A DNA stretch of 64,000 bases from contig CP154956.1 of NCBI GenBank assembly GCA_039621445.1, positions 67,030,452 to 67,094,451 on the forward strand, given 5' to 3'. Positions 52,189-62,607 of this stretch are shown in pieces. This DNA comes from Euglena gracilis. Taxonomy: Eukaryota > Euglenida > Euglenophyceae > Euglenales. The translations under genes were made by a program, and so were the position numbers. Position 1 is the stretch's first letter, and the number at the start of each line of letters is the position of its first letter. Below the pieces are notes generated by a model. The model ran no database searches. It had not been told where the DNA came from and worked only from the letters and a program-made list of their open reading frames with translations.

Positions 52189-53437
52189 CAGACCTCCATT
52201 TAGTATGTATCACCAAAATTTTTTTTACATATCACACGTATCACAGCCTAAAAATTAATGTATCACACATGTATCACCAAAATTTTTTTAATGTATCATA
52301 TTTGTATCACCAAACAAATTTTAATGTATCACACATGTATCACCAATTTCTTTTAGGGATTTTTACGTTTTTACATCAAAATGTTTTTCCCTTTTTCTGT
52401 TCCGCTTTTCATCCTTGTTTCCTTGCCTCTCTGCAGACAAATGGAACATTTTTCTTGTGATTATGCTTTGGAGACATACCATTGCTTAACACCTCTCCCA
52501 CCCCACCCCCCCCAGGGGGTGACTGACTGGTTTTTTTCAGAGTGACAAGACCCCCTCCCCCCGGGGGGGGTGGGGTAGGCCCGAAAATGAAAAGTGACTG
52601 GCCTGACACCGAAGGCGCCGGAATTTTTTTTGTATTTTTGAGACTTTTTGGCAATATTGCCTTGCCAACATAAGCACATTCAAGAGTGGCCGATCGCCCG
52701 CCCCCCCCCGGGGGGGGTAAAGTGACTGAGTGGTTTTTTGGGAAAACGTGACTGACTGGTTTTTTCAGAGTGGAAAGTGACCCCCCCGGGGGGGGGGGTC
52801 TGTGGCATGTGTGCGCTATTTGCCATCAATTTTGTGAGAATCCAAAAGTGATCCGGAAGTGATGGGGGTGGGTCAGAAAAGGAATTCTCTTGCAATGCCA
52901 ACAAAGTGTACATTTTCCGTAACATCAAATCCCATAGCGAGGGAAAGTATCACCTTGCTGCAAAGTCCATGTTGAATCGACCACAAACAGGTCTGAGCCA
53001 ATCCCTTATTCAGCTTCCGTCCGCTTTGACACCGCAAGCAAAGACGTTGTTCAAACTGTTTTGTGGATGGTGAAGCATGGAATCGCCTACCGAAAGCTTC
53101 GTTCATCGTTAGACTTGCAGCAATTTGAATGGGGCGGTGTATGATTTGTGCATGCGTTCAGCTACACACCTGTGGCCGTGAAGAAGCAGCCATGGGAACC
53201 TGAGTTCCTCAAGCCCGGGTAAGCAACATCTTATGTTCGTCTGTAAATTTTTTATCTTACAAATTTGTGTTTCACAACTTTTATTTTATGTTTCACGAAG
53301 GAAAATTTGTGTATCACATATGTATCACTCAAAATTTTTTTTAATGTATCACATCTGTATCACCAAAAAAAAATTAATGCATCACCAAGAAAAAATTAAT
53401 GTATCACAGATACGTTGTGATACGCACTAAATGGCGG

Positions 53438-53441
<4 letters not shown>
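52189..53441 (+). mobile_element. 1.25-kb TIR element, probably hAT-related, in (TA)n
   Basis: Left end CAGACCTCCATTTAGTATGT, right read inward CAGACCGCCATTTAGTGCGT, each followed by ATCAC. (TA)n lies directly outside both ends. Subterminal TGTATCAC(A/C) motifs recur at least eight times at each side (52205-52345, 53270-53410). A decayed plus-strand coding patch at 52875-53125 reads CNANKVYIFRNIKSHSEGKY, a PSALTPQAKTLFKLFCG block, then after a frame shift VKHGIAYRKLRSSLDLQQFE; this resembles a hAT N-terminal zinc finger and the following region. CAG ends and an 8-bp duplication (unreadable within TA repeats) would fit hAT. Inside, inverted GACTGACTGGTTTTTT segments with C/G runs (52500-52790) may be a nested foldback. 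Confidence 0.6.
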
Positions 53442-53484
<43 letters not shown>

Positions 53485-53485
53485 C

Positions 53486-53530
<45 letters not shown>

Positions 53531-53531
53531 C
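53442..53531. repeat. (TA)n microsatellite
   Basis: About 90 bp of TA repeats right of the hAT-like element. The following 53532-54240 stretch has no recognised gene, only CT-rich tracts. Confidence 0.95.
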
Positions 53532-54244
53532 TTGTTGGGGGGCGGCCCAGCCCAAAACAATTTCTGGCCAGTTTGGTGCCACATGCAGCACCCCAATTTT
53601 TGCAAACGAAAAGGTTTCTGACAAACAATTGATATTAACATGACACTAGACATCAGCTGAGATGGCATTGCTTGTGCGAAGCCGGGATGGACGGGAAAAA
53701 AGTGGTCAAAAATGGCCAAAATCGGTCATTTTTGGTACCTTTTTGGGGTTTTCACCCCCAAAAAATTAGCTGGAAAAATGCATCCCAGCAGCGTTTGAAG
53801 TGTTTTGCTTTTTTTTGGGTCTGGGTCCCCTGTGGGGTTCAGGTTCATCAGCACAATCAATTTTTACACAACTTGTTTTTGTCTTTCACAGATTAGTTTT
53901 AAATTTTGTTTGCAATTTATTGTTGTTCTGTTGCGATCCTGTCCAATGTCGCATCCCAGCAGCTTATTTGCCATTCAATTCAGCTGACAATCAGCATTAA
54001 CCTACCACTCATTTGATTCAGGCTCAGACTCAGGCACCGCATCTCGAAGAGGATAAGTCCTGTTTTCCCCCCAAATGCATATTCCAAATTTTAAATTTGA
54101 GAAATGATTGCGGAAAGCAATTGCCGATGGAACCCCAAATGGAACGTTTTGTTTTCCTTTTCCAATTGTACCCTCGTGGGAGTGGGCTGAACAGACTGCG
54201 AGGTCGGTGTAGGGGAGTTGTCAGGGGGAGGGGGTTGACCAGGC

Positions 54245-54700
54245 ATTTTGGGCTCCGCATTTTGCCCTTGTGAGGCCATGCCTTGTTCGCCGGCGGTTTG
54301 TTGCTTGGATTTTTGTGTCGCTGGGTCAGGAGGTCCCGCTTGGTACCTTTTTTCGCCGGAGTTGGCTGACTCTGAAATTGCCTTTCGACACCCAGAAGGC
54401 AGGAGCATCAAGTACATGCCGCAGAACTTCGGGAAAAAAGTGAGGAAAGCAGGTGAGAACCGCACTCCCTCGAGGAAAACCGAGGGGAAAGCACAAAGAC
54501 CTTGTGAGGCCATGCCTTGACCGCCGGCAGTGTTGGACACCTCGGGCTCCGCACTTTGCCCTTGAGAGGCCATGCCTTGCTCGCCGGCGGTGCTGTTTGG
54601 ATTGTTTGGGTGCGCTGGGTTAGGAGGCCCCGCCTAGTGCCTTTTTCGGCGGAGTTGGCTGATTCTTAATTAGCCCTTCGACAACACAGAGGACAGGAAC
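54245..54700. repeat. Direct repeats at the 3' end of the DIRS-like element
   Basis: Two copies about 300 bp apart share GCCCTTG(T)GAGGCCATGCCTTG, CGCCGGCGGT, GCGCTGGGT(T/C)AGGAGG, CCCGC and GCGGAGTTGGCTGA then CCTTTCGACA. A third partial GAGGCCATGCCTTG lies at 54506. In the element's orientation they follow the recombinase ORF and could be terminal sequences of the DIRS-like element (inference). Confidence 0.5.
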
Positions 54701-54813
54701 TTCAATTCAAGAGCCTTGACAGTTTCAATTTGAAAGCGTTAAGTCAACCGGATTATCCGGAAGGTGACGCGCGTAGAGAATATCAAATCAGAAATTGTTG
54801 ACATTTCAAGACT

Positions 54814-56129
54814 TCAATGAAAAATGAGCACTCCCGGGAAGTCTGACCAGGGAGGAAGTGACCATGAGGGCGGAGCACAAGAGGGGGGTGAGATCCTGCT
54901 TTGTGTGCCGGCTGTTTTGTTGTTTGTGTTCTTTTTGGCGGGGTGCTTCTTACTGCGATTTTGGCGCCGGAGTTGGCGATGATGTGCTCTCCGACACCGA
55001 CTAGGCGAAGGTGAACCGCAGGGGCTCCCCGGCCTGTGTGTAGGGACGTTTTTGCCCCCCCCTGGAGGAGGATGCTTTCCTTTTTCGGTGGGTTGGGTGG
55101 GCTCACCCCCCTCTTGTGCTCCGCCCTCATGGTCACTTCCTCCCTGGTCAGACTTCCCGGGAGTACTCGACCATTCGGGCTTCGCACACTCTGGGGGTGA
55201 GACATTGTGCACGACCCCTTTTTCAAATTTTTTCTTTGCTGAATCCACCGCCCCCAAGATTAAATAATGTGCTGAAAAAGCTGTGGAATCTTTCCACTGA
55301 CCGAGTTCACACACCTCCTCACTGGACAAGCCCAACTTTTTGTACATCAAAACCCCTGCCCCCCTGGTGCTGTGGGATTTCCAGTGGGAAATTGGAATGC
55401 CAAAGGTTTCCAACAACTCCTTTGTCAAAGAGTTGATTCTGTTGGGTGTCAAGGGTTTTTTGCCAGCCAAACTCCACAACAAAGAGGCACCCTGGGGGAT
55501 GAAAGATGTTCTTTTCACATACTCTCTCATCAAATGATATGGACTCAAAGATGGCAGTGAATCAATCTTCAACACTTGCTCCCACTTTGGTGAAGGCCAA
55601 CCCTTTCTCCTGACCAAAATGAAAATCTTCTCCCCAACCAGTGAAATGGTCCTTTGTGTCCTTGCCAGGTCCACCCCCCTGTGAAGTGCCAAAAGTCTGA
55701 AAGACAGAATGATTCTCCACCGCAGCTCCACAAGGGACATCTCAGAAACCCTCTCTGTGCTATGCAATTTTTTAAAAATGGGTAATGGGTCCCAAAAAGC
55801 AGCATACCTCTGAACTGAACGATTCCATTCCTCTTTCACTTTTGGAGGTAAAGGGTGAAATCGAATGGACTCCAACCCAGGTAAATATTGGAGAGAGGCA
55901 TACGCACATCGAGCATCAGCCTGTGAAAGTTTGTGTATGTCCAACAGGGCAGTGGCCAGCTCCATCCTGGAGACTTGCAAGGGCTCCAATCCTTTCTTTT
56001 GAAGAATACAAACAGTTTTCTGAATGCACTGTCATAACGCTTCAGGGGTCCCAAAGTCCTCATGACATTTTCAATGGCTTCATGTGGCACTTTTTGCTGT
56101 TCCAAAAGGAACCTGATACGACCGTGCAA
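54814..56129 (-). pseudogene. DIRS-like tyrosine recombinase (one frameshift)
   Basis: DIRS-type retroelements integrate with a tyrosine recombinase instead of a DDE integrase (family knowledge). From 56129 the frame reads VPHEAIENVMRTLGPLKRYD and on to LFVFFKRK, an arm-type core-binding domain. A frameshift near 55,990 leads into the long frame to 54814 (391 codons from ATG 55989). The catalytic set is visible there: the first arginine in LALHRGVDLART (about residue 105), HSTR (H-x-x-R, about 205), the tryptophan in ELGQWKDS and the nucleophilic tyrosine in SAHYLILG. The C-terminal 130 residues (EGGAQEGGEPTQ, then K-rich and SPPSCAPPSWS) are low-complexity and read through an inverted repeat. 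All catalytic residues remain, so the gene decayed recently or the shift is a sequencing slip. Confidence 0.8.
54825..55168. repeat. Inverted repeat, 67-bp arms and 210-bp loop
   Basis: Left arm 54825-54891 begins GAGCACTCCCGGGAAGTCTG; the right arm 55102-55168 is its complement with one mismatch. It lies inside the 3' part of the recombinase frame, so the coded protein tail repeats as an antisense translation. DIRS elements carry internal complementary regions near this place (family knowledge); whether this is one is inference. Confidence 0.75.
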
Positions 56130-56239
56130 GCCAGGATTGCCCCCAACAATTCTTGAACGTTCCCTCCCTGGGAGGTATGACCAACATTCTTGTCCCTGGT
56201 TTTGACATTTTGATTAATAGGGGCACCATGGACTCGAAA

Positions 56240-56606
56240 CCCACATGGGTGTGACCAGAAGGCACTTCACCTGCTTGTTCAGTCTCAGCCTGACGAGCCA
56301 AGGAAAAATCACCTTCCAGGGGGGGGTTGGCATAAACATCTCTGACTGAATACAGGTCGCATTTCAATGAATCCACCAGAGAAGCTTGGTGGTGGGGCCA
56401 TCTGGCCACAAATTTTGGAATTTTGCATTTCCTGCGGATGAAAACATGTATGTGTCTGGAATAATGTCTTTTCTGAAAAACTGCAGAATTTGGGTGAACA
56501 GGTCTTGGCACAGGGTATAATCTCCCCTGTCCTGATCCCATCTTGTGAGGGGGTGTGCCAACATTTCTGATGAAGGAACCCACTGGACCTGCAGTTGGAC
56601 ATGGTT
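56240..56606 (-). pseudogene. DIRS-like region between RNase H and recombinase
   Basis: Frames shift repeatedly, but pieces align to the DIRS region downstream of RNase H: WVPSSEMLAHPLTRWDQDRG, then LCQDLFTQILQFFRKD, DLYSVRDVYANPP and WCPLLIKMSKPGTRMLVIPP. The usual pattern is a VP..N..AD..SR block, then a DLF.....N and NPP....W segment. At least three frameshifts are needed, so it cannot be expressed as one protein. Confidence 0.55.
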
Positions 56607-57047
56607 TTACCAACACCAGTGAAACAGAGGTTCCAGAATCTGATTGAGGTGCTTTTTTCTGCCACCCCACTTGGTGAGAGAACTCAGTGCCACCTGATTG
56701 TCTACGTTTAGCAGCACAGTTTCTCCATGCTCGGCAAAGGCTTTTAATGTCTGTACTGCTGCCATCAGCTCTTTTACATTTATATGTAAACAATTTTTCT
56801 CCCTCCAAAATTCTTGGATGATTTGTTTTTGGGAGGAGTCTACCCCACCCCATGCCCACGTGGATGAGTCTGAATGGAGCACCCTTTTTGCCTGTTGGGG
56901 AAAAGGTCTGCCCAGACCTGGTTGCAGGTATGCCTTTAGGACTTTTATTTCCCCCTTCAGATTTTCTGGGATGTCTATGCAAAAATCCCAGCCCATTTCC
57001 TGATGCAGCTGGATGAACTTTAATAGCACATGTGTTACCAACCTCAA
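56607..57047 (-). pseudogene. DIRS-like RNase H
   Basis: The 146-residue open frame contains LHSDSSTWAWGGVDSSQ (first acidic residue), HINVKELMAAVQTLKAF (glutamate) and VLLNVDNQVALSSLTKWGG (second aspartate), the order and spacing of RNase H in DIRS and related retroelements. The preceding residues (EMGWDFCIDIPENLKGEIKV) correspond to the RT-RNase H connection. The catalytic residues are intact; the flanking frames are broken. Confidence 0.75.
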
Positions 57048-57275
57048 AAATGGTAGAGCAGGGAGGTAACTTCTTATTTGTCACAGAATGCTGGAAATCT
57101 TTCTGCAACTCAATTTTCGGGCCATTACCACCTTCCCCAGTTCCTTTCTGATGGTTTTTAATTTGTGGGGGGCACCTCCAGTTGACCTTTTTCCAGATCG
57201 ATGATGAACCTCAAGTGTTGCAGTCTTTGGGTGGGAGTAAACACAGACTTTTTTATCGCTGACCTTGAACCCAGC

Positions 57276-58024
57276 CTACCCTAATGTGTTCAGCATTGTC
57301 AGCAAATGCTTTTTGACCGAATGTTCTGTTGAACCAAACAGAATGATATCGTGCAAAAAGACGAACACCTGCAATCCTTTTGATCGCCACAGTTTTTGTA
57401 GGACTTTCATTAGTGACATGAACGATTTTGGGAGGTGCTTAGGCCAAAAAAAAGCCCCCTGAAACTCCCACAGGTCTGGGCCCACCTGAATCTTTTTCCA
57501 GACCCAGATGAAAGAGTCCGGAAAATGGTGGACATGTTTTCCAGAGTCAACTTTTCTGGACAGCAGAATTTAGATCTCGACAATCTGTGATAAGTCGATG
57601 CTTGACCCCCTCCCCTTCTAGTTTTGACAACACAAACCAGGGTACAAGGTGGGCAGTTCCTGTGGCATTTTCCATTTTTCTGGTTTCCCCGCTTCCTTGG
57701 TACTCCCTCAGGATTTCTGAAGCCAAGCTGATTTCCTGAGCTGACTTTGCTGCTGTCTTTTTGACATAGACTGGGGTAGATGGTGGTCTGGCTGCACACC
57801 ATTTTGAATTAGTGAAACTACCCACTGGTTTGCATTTTTCTGCCACCTTTGTGCGGCGGGAGGCGGCCTGGCGCCTGCGCACTGTAATTAGCGAATATTC
57901 TGCCCCATTCCGCTACTTTTTTTACCTGTGTACTTTTCCCCCCCAGGTTCTCTCTTCCGAATGTTTCATTCAAAGAATTGTGCATGCTGAAGGAAGGAAT
58001 TTCAAAAATTGAATCTGAGATCAA
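57276..58024 (-). pseudogene. DIRS-like reverse transcriptase (broken, active site altered)
   Basis: Fingers: SAQEISLASEILREYQGSGE, then VPWFVLSKLEGEGVKHRLIT with DCRDLN (57547-57882). Palm: FQGAFFWPKHLPKSFMSLMK, then LQVFVFLHDIILFGSTEHSV (57276-57485). The canonical Y-x-D-D of RT is FLHD here: the first aspartate is histidine, which should abolish activity. At least two frameshifts separate the two parts. 57050-57275 carries the thumb in further frames. Confidence 0.7.
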
Positions 58025-58862
58025 GGAAACAATTGTCCAAGGAGTTCAAAAAGTCAATCCGGAAGGTCAATCAAAAGACAAAAATTCAAGTTCAAAAAAA
58101 GGAAGAGCAAGCGGCGCTGGGAATCAAGGTGAAGGTGTTCTTCCGCCCCCCCCGCTACCCTTTTTTAAATTCAACCCAGGCTTTTCCTCCCCCCCCCCCT
58201 ACTGCTTCAGAGGCACCCCCAAGGAGTTGGCCAAAAATACCGTCCCCCCCCCCAATTTTTGAATTATTTGGCTGCCGGAACTCAGGTTCTGGCTGAATTC
58301 AGGGACCGAAAGACACAAAAAAAGGGAATTTTTGGGCGCGTGTGCCTATTTTTACCGGAGCGCCGGGTGACTGTTTTCCCCCACTCGGCCTGCCGGGGAG
58401 CCCATTCCGCGCACGGTCACCGAACCGGCGAGAGGGGAAAACTGGCAAACATGGCAAACATTCCATCAGTCGCTGAAAAAATCGCACCCCCAGTCATGCA
58501 CTTTCTCTGAATTCCGTCCTTGAATGATTCCCTTCTCCCGCTCCTCTGGGGGGGAGTGTGGTGTGGGCAAATTTTCTCCTTCCAGGAGCCCTTGCAAGGC
58601 TGGAGATGGCATCTGGACAGGGGTCAGCAGGGGGATTACACACCCCCTTGGGCTCAGCTGGGCGTTCTCTCCCCAAATTCATGTTGGTTCTGGCTTGCAC
58701 TCCATTGGCAGGTGGGGCCTGCTGGCCCTGATTCCTTCTGGGCTTGGCCTTGCTGATATCATCCCCTCCTGGGGGTTTTGATGCTTCAGGCCTGGCCCTT
58801 GCCTTTCCTGAGAAAATGAGGGGGGAGAGGCATTTTTCCAGAGGGTATTCAGACCCCTTGTA
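58025..58862. other. Spacer between Gag-like ORF and RT of the DIRS-like element
   Basis: No persistent minus-strand frame with a recognisable domain. C runs near 58145-58255 and GC-rich DNA at 58330-58480. In the element's orientation it joins ORF1 to the RT. Confidence 0.4.
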
Positions 58863-59705
58863 TCACCATGGTCTCCATTGGCTGCCATAGCCCTTTCTTC
58901 TGCCAGATTTAAATTGGTTGCCATAGCCTTTTCCTCTTCCAAGTTTGAACTTGAACCCTTTGTTCCCTGTGGGAATGGGAAAATGAGACATAGAATGTCT
59001 GGAGAAGGCTCGAGTCAAGCCTGTTTGATTCAGAGCCCATTGGGCTTTGTCAACTACCAAATCTTCCTTGGAGAACAGCCCGTTGCTTGTACTTGGGATT
59101 GCCCCAAGAAGGCTGCACTTCTTCCTCTCCTTCAGCAGTGTCTGCTTCAGCTCTGCCACAGCAAAAAACAGTTGTTGTGCCAATATTTGATAATCTGCAT
59201 CCACACTGCCATACACGCATGCCACCATCCTCTCCAGGTGCAACACCTTTTGCTGTAATGCCTTCAGCTGATTGTCCCACTCCCCCTTTCTGTCTAAACC
59301 ATGATTATTATCTTCCGCTCTTACTTTTATCCCCTGATACTTTGGTAGCTCACCCAACACCATTTTCCACGGTAGTCGATCTCCTTTTTCGGCGTGCCGA
59401 AGGCACGCTGCCAGCGCTGTCGCCAGAGGCGCCAGTTCCTTCTGCCAGGAGAGCTGTTCATCTGCCTCGTCTTCGTCGTTGTCCTCCTCATCTTCTCCGG
59501 CGTCGTCCTTCATCGCGGACCGCTCCGCTCTCTGCTTTTCCAGCCAACGCTCAGCCAATTTGAACGCTACGTCCACTGCTGTCTGCCCCAAGTCGATCAG
59601 CGGTACCTCCACCCTTCCTGCTAAGGCCACCGAGTACAAGAACGAATTCCTGTAGTCTCCGACTTGGCTGGAGGCCATCACCACCTGTGTCAGCTCTTTG
59701 CACAT
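58863..59705 (-). CDS. Gag-like ORF1 of the DIRS-like element
   Basis: An intact 280-codon frame upstream (in minus orientation) of the RT, where DIRS elements carry Gag. It starts MCKELTQVVMASSQVGDYRN and has a helical core with an acidic run (DDAGEDEEDNDEDEADEQ, near residues 67-84), a leucine/glutamine-rich coiled-coil-like part (LKALQQKVLHLERMVACVYG) and a basic glycine-rich tail with RGKGYG and RRKGYG repeats, apt for RNA binding. No CCHC knuckle is present. That this ORF is intact while RT and recombinase are broken is odd. Assignment as Gag is by position and composition. Confidence 0.65.
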   Translation of the reverse strand: MCKELTQVVMASSQVGDYRNSFLYSVALAGRVEVPLIDLGQTAVDVAFKLAERWLEKQRAERSAMKDDAGEDEEDNDEDEADEQLSWQKELAPLATALAACLRHAEKGDRLPWKMVLGELPKYQGIKVRAEDNNHGLDRKGEWDNQLKALQQKVLHLERMVACVYGSVDADYQILAQQLFFAVAELKQTLLKERKKCSLLGAIPSTSNGLFSKEDLVVDKAQWALNQTGLTRAFSRHSMSHFPIPTGNKGFKFKLGRGKGYGNQFKSGRRKGYGSQWRPW

Positions 59706-59930
59706 TTCGTCGTGTTGTGTACCCGTCGTATGCTTCTGTCCACGTCCTATGAGGAAGTTAGGATGGAAGCAGCTCCTATTAGGATCTCCTAATGGGTGCC
59801 CCTTCTCTCTCCATAGGTGGTATTCTGTTTTCTTTGCTTGTCTTCCTTTTCCCGGACCGGGCTTGGTTATCCAGTCCGTCCTCCCTGCAGTGCTCTGTGC
59901 TTCGCTTCTTGGGAAAATAGGAAAAGGGTT

Positions 59931-61504
59931 TTACTGCCGTCCATACAGCACCTCGTACAGGCTCGTGCCGTGCTGCGCCTTGGAGTCGTTCAGCTTCTGC
60001 ACAGCCCTGGGAAGGGTCTCCTCCCAGGTGATCGCGGCCTCGGCCTTCTCGCTCAGGATCTGCTTCTGCAGCTGCGCACAGAGGGACTCAGCCCGCCCGT
60101 TCGCCGCGTGGTGGTACGCCTGGGCGTAGGTGTGGCGGGGGAGTTCGGTATGGGAGCCCAGCTCCCCGTGTCGTCTGTGGCCCGGCAACCCCCGGTCAGG
60201 TGACATTGCGGCGTCACCGTTCCGGGACCGATTGGCCTGACACGTCGGGCAGTGTCCTTTCGGACCCCTCTCCACTGCCCTCCCTGCATGTGTAGCAGGG
60301 GCGCCCAAGTGAGCACATGCCGAAGGCACGTGCGTGTTTGGCAGGCCGTCCGGGCCATGTTCCAGGTCACTCGACCACCTTGCTTGGGCGACTTGTAGGC
60401 GGGTAGGTTCCACCCTGTCGTCGGGGGGTAACCGCTGCTGGGCTGCCCCAGCCAGCGGGCTAGGGTCTCTGCGGGGCGGCTGTGAATCACTGGGGCCGGG
60501 TTGTTCTTGGCCGCCTGGGCACCCAGAGCAGCCGAGTGAGGCGCGTCGTGGCCCCTGTGGGCACCTCTCCTCGGCTGCTGCTCCCTGTCAGCGCCCACAG
60601 GCGCCCCTCGAGACTCTTACCCCTGCTGGCCGGAGCTGCGCAGCGCAGCACGGGCCCGACAACAACCGGTTTCGCCCGCGGGGCTGACCTGCCCTCCAAG
60701 CTCCCCCGAGGGTTACCCGGACGGCACTGAAGCCGCTCAGGAACCCGGGGGGTGGCCAGCCCCACCCACCCTCCTCCATGCCTGCGTGCTGGGGGTGGCA
60801 CGCAGGTTTAGGAGGGTTGCGGCCTGCGTTTGCGGCATGCCTCGACTCCATGGCATGCCCCCAGGGGTACACCGTGCCACTTGGCTGGAGGTGCAGGTCC
60901 GTCTTGTACCCCCCTGGGCGTAGGTGTGGCGGATCCGGTGGAGGCCGCACATGCTGCGCCACCACGCTCCTGCGAAGTGCGGCCCGCGATCACTCGTGAC
61001 CACGCTGGGCAGCCCGTGCGGCGACCACCACCCTCGGTACATTGCCTTGGCCACCGTGGCGGCTGTGAGGCCGCGAGTGTGGTGGGCCGTGGCCACGACC
61101 CACCCACTGTGGCGTTCGAAGCAGACGGCGAACGCGTTGTACAGCTGCCCCTCGAAGTCCACCTCCGGCATCACGAAGACGTCGACGCCCACCGACGCCA
61201 TGACGTACGGCGAGACGGGCGTCGGGCAGACCTTCAGCCGCAGCGGCTGGTGCAGGTGCTCGGTGGCCTGGCACACCGGGCACGTCCGCTGCAGACCGCT
61301 GGCCACCTTCACCACCTCCGTCCAGTCCGCGAAGACGTAGGTGCGGTCGGCCTCCCCCACCAGTCGGTCCCCGCCAATGTGGCCGGAGACTGAGTGCTGA
61401 TCCCTCAGCACCTCCGCCAGCAGCCTGCTCGGCACACACCACCTCCGGGCGAGCCCGGTCCGTTGTGGGTCTGGTCCCAGACCGGCATCTGTGTCAACAC
61501 CCAC
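59931..61504 (-). pseudogene. Ty3-type integrase, split by a 794-bp insertion or duplication
   Basis: Minus-strand 61504-60913 holds the zinc-binding part (H-x4-H: HSVSGHIGGDR; CPVCQ) and the core: GVDVFVMPEVD (first Asp), CFERHSGWVVATAHHTRGLT, SVVTSDRGPHFAGAWWRSMC (second Asp), up to RHTYAQ. The expected continuation lies at 60138-59931: RHTYAQAYHHAANGRAESLC (catalytic Glu) and KLNDSKAQHGTSLYEVLYGR. Between them is a 774-bp segment; both junctions carry the same 20 bp, CCTGGGCGTAGGTGTGGCGG (60119-60138 and 60913-60932). The segment contains GHCPTCQ-like coding remnants. The integrase is in opposite orientation to the pol genes that follow. Confidence 0.7.
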
Positions 61505-62607
61505 ACCGCCAAGCCGAGTTCCGCTGCCCCTGTGAGCAGCAGCGCCGTCCTAGGCTCCGCGCCGACAACCGCCATCGTGCACCTGCCAAGCATCGTGCAC
61601 CCCCGCCGAGCCGCACAACGATCCACCCACCGAGTCCATCACCACCGCCGCCGAAGAGCCCCACCCCCCACGGAAGGTCCACAAGGTCACCGTCCGTCCG
61701 TGGCAGCCGGCTCTTCCAGGTGGGCCGCATGGAAAGGCGGGGCGGCACCTACCAGCTGATGCTGGATGTGGTCATCGAGATCGACGGCCTGGAGGAGAAG
61801 GCGAATGCCCTCATCGACACGGTGGCGCAGAGATCGCTGATACGTCGGGACTTGTTCCCAAACGGATGTTTCTGCCGCAGCGAGCGACCGCTGCTGCTGC
61901 GGACGGTGAACGGCGACCTGCTGTCTGGCGGCAGCAACGAGGCGGACGTTCTCCTGGTGTTCAACGCGAGGAGTGAAGGAGAGAGGAGTGGAGGAGTGAA
62001 GAGGTGGCACAGCAAGATCACCGTCTATGACGGTGATAGAGGGTGTGACCTGATTCTGGGTTACCCCTGGCTGAAGGAGCACAGGCTGGATGTGCAACCC
62101 TGGCGGGATGCACTCCAGCTCCACGACGACCCCCGATGGGTCATCGCCGGCACCGAAGCAACCGAGATCGCAGCGCTGAGCACACGCACCCACGCGACCG
62201 TCCGAGCCTGCAGCCAGGGGCCGTTGTCCTGCACGCCGTCCGAAGTGGAGGAGGAGGTGGAGGTTGAGTTGAAGAAGATGAGACTCACCGTCAGGGCCAA
62301 CGGACCCGACAGAGACGAGAAGGATGAGATCCTGGACGCCGAGGAGGAGGCAATGGTGGCCAAGGTGCTGGTCGAGGCGGCCAAGGAGGCGAAGGAAGTC
62401 TGTGGGGTGGTCACGGCCGAAGCGGAGGAGCAGCACCCGCTGGCCGTCCCGCTCCGCGCAGAGATCCTCAAGGAATTCGAGGGCCGCGTCTTCTGCGACC
62501 GCGTCCACCCCGATCCGCCTCCCCGAGGCCAGCATGGGATGGCGGTGCTGCGCCTCAAGCAAAACGCCCAACCAGTGGTGGGGAGGGTAATCCACCTGAA
62601 GGGCTAG
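61465..62607 (+). pseudogene. Ty3-type protease region and linker to RT
   Basis: The open frame has a proline/serine-rich start and then a retropepsin-like domain from about 61729: EKANALIDTVAQRSLIRRDL and LILGYPWLKEHRLDVQPW. The aspartic protease motif is normally D-T/S-G; here it is D-T-V, so the protease is probably inactive. Next come an acidic helical stretch (EEEVEVELKKM) and the pre-RT linker (EFEGRVFCDRVHPDPPPRGQ, then VLRLKQNAQPVVGRVIHLKG), ended by TAG at 62605-62607. The start codon is uncertain. Confidence 0.65.

Noticed and set aside
58009-58140. Basic plus-strand peptide NLRSRKQLSKEFKKSIRKVN as a gene start
   Set aside because: It is antisense to the DIRS-like element's ORF2 leader and ends in C-run DNA.
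59817-61393. Several plus-strand ORFs of 100-190 codons in the GC-rich region
   Set aside because: They are shadows of the minus-strand integrase, whose frames carry the conserved motifs.
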